Shown here one piece after another: positions 16,416-17,025 of a stretch of 17,025 nucleotides of DNA (positions are counted from its first letter, which is position 1; each line of letters opens with the position of its first letter). The translations under genes and the position numbers were made by a program. Source of the DNA: an uncultured Bacteroidota bacterium (GTDB lineage: Bacteria > Bacteroidota > Bacteroidia > UKL13-3); contig CAISTO010000119.1 of the NCBI GenBank assembly GCA_903888395.1, forward strand, positions 1 through 17,025, given 5' to 3'. Below the pieces are notes generated by a model, which saw only the letters and a list, made by a program, of their open reading frames with translations, was not told the DNA's origin and did not search any database.

Positions 16416-16880
16416 CTAATCAAATCTAAATCCGTTTCTATCATGATTGATTTCATAATATGGTGTTGTTATAATTCCATCAATAACTCCATCTGTAAAT
16501 TCAAATTCAAATTCTAAAATGATATCATTAGGACCATTAATTTCACAGGATCCAGTAACATACCAATGCCCAGAATCATGTGCTTGCTCTATTGATCTTT
16601 CTTCTAAGTCCCAATTAGCAGCATCAAATGTATCATATTCTATTTCATAGTCACTTATATACTGTTCATAAGTGTATTCAAATGCCATATTACATAGATT
16701 TACTTCTGACTCATCACCACCTAATAATTTAAATAAACGGTAAGGATTTTCTTCCGCTAAAATCTTAAAAATTGGTTTTTTCTTCTTAGTATCTTTAAAA
16801 ATAAGAATGATTCGTTCTTCAAAATTTTCAATTAAAGATATGGTTTCCCAAAGTTCTTCTGTTTCGTTGTTATTTTTCAT
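16416..16880 (-). CDS. Acidic hypothetical protein, 154 aa, convergent
   Basis: A 154-aa cytoplasmic-looking protein beginning MKNNNETEELWETISLI, with its TAG stop only 2 nt from the stop of the 730-aa gene. No signal or membrane segment is seen. It is markedly acidic: Glu/Asp are frequent throughout, for example in YISDYEIEYDTFDAANWD and in a later stretch alternating Glu and Phe. A basic patch (KDTKKKKP) lies near residue 30. The C-terminal half alternates hydrophobic and polar residues as in a beta-sheet domain (GHWYVTGSCEINGPND, then FTDGVIDGIITTPYYEIN). No family is recognised. Small acidic proteins next to putative toxins are sometimes immunity proteins or antitoxins, but the opposite strand argues against simple co-expression. 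The composition is AT-rich like the neighbouring 730-aa gene. Confidence 0.7.
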   Translation of the reverse strand: MKNNNETEELWETISLIENFEERIILIFKDTKKKKPIFKILAEENPYRLFKLLGGDESEVNLCNMAFEYTYEQYISDYEIEYDTFDAANWDLEERSIEQAHDSGHWYVTGSCEINGPNDIILEFEFEFTDGVIDGIITTPYYEINHDRNGFRFD

Positions 16881-16910
16881 GTAATTATATATATATTACT
16901 CAAACAATAT

Positions 16911-16948
16911 AAAAAAATTAAAATTAAGGATTCATTACAATTTTAATT
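16911..16948 (-). terminator. AT-only 10-bp inverted repeat followed by T-run on minus strand
   Basis: AATTAAAATT (16916-16925) and AATTTTAATT (16939-16948) are exact inverse complements around 13 nt. Read on the minus strand, the hairpin is followed by at least five T residues. It could end transcription entering from beyond the right edge. The stem has no G-C pairs, so it is weak and may be a chance product of low GC. The remaining bases of 16881-17025 hold no gene or clear promoter. Confidence 0.25.
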
Positions 16949-17025
16949 ATCGAACCTTATCCTCTATTTAACATAAGAGCTTTCTTATATAATAGTGTTG
17001 TAATCTTTTTTTATTTCTTGAATTA

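Overview
The window looks like a Bacteroidota (probably Flavobacteriia-like) chromosome. Base composition is strongly AT-rich. Start sites lack clear Shine-Dalgarno sequences. The left edge carries secreted proteins with typical signals for this phylum (a signal peptide ending SFGQ and a short lipoprotein with a Cys17 lipobox). The organism assignment is inferred from these traits, not from a marker gene.

Layout. Positions 1-484 (minus strand) hold two small exported proteins, one cut off by the window edge, which look like ordinary flanking genome. A 193-bp divergent intergenic region with a strong hairpin separates them from a plus-strand block. That block reads: WYL-type transcriptional regulator (678-1607), a 68-aa orphan (1676-1882), a 165-bp gap with a 17-bp dyad, then four tightly packed genes: SNF2/RapA-type helicase (2049-4883), two tandem beta-class DNA methyltransferases (4885-7899 and 7902-10868), and a type III Res-like helicase-nuclease (10877-14098). 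Gaps inside the four-gene unit are only 1, 2 and 8 nt, so it is almost certainly one operon. After 122 bp comes a more AT-rich 730-aa protein (14221-16413) with a HEPN-like Rx4H motif near its C-terminus. A convergent acidic 154-aa protein (16416-16880, minus) ends the window. No stretch longer than 193 bp lacks a gene.

Function. The block reads as an anti-phage defence locus: a type III-like restriction-modification core (Mod + Res) expanded by a SNF2 translocase, with a WYL regulator upstream of the kind that controls BREX and CBASS loci, and a possible abortive-infection protein downstream. The methyltransferases would protect host DNA, and Res would translocate on and cleave unmodified DNA. 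The SNF2 protein may remodel or translocate on DNA for either activity.

The most notable feature is the methyltransferase pair. The N-terminal ~446 residues and C-terminal ~225 residues are over 90% identical and align without a gap. The ~1-kb centre, holding the catalytic motifs and the target-recognition region, is almost unrelated between the two. One Res and one helicase therefore serve two Mod subunits with shared docking parts and different specificities. This suggests dual-site recognition, a Mod1/Mod2 heterodimer, or a specificity-switching cassette.
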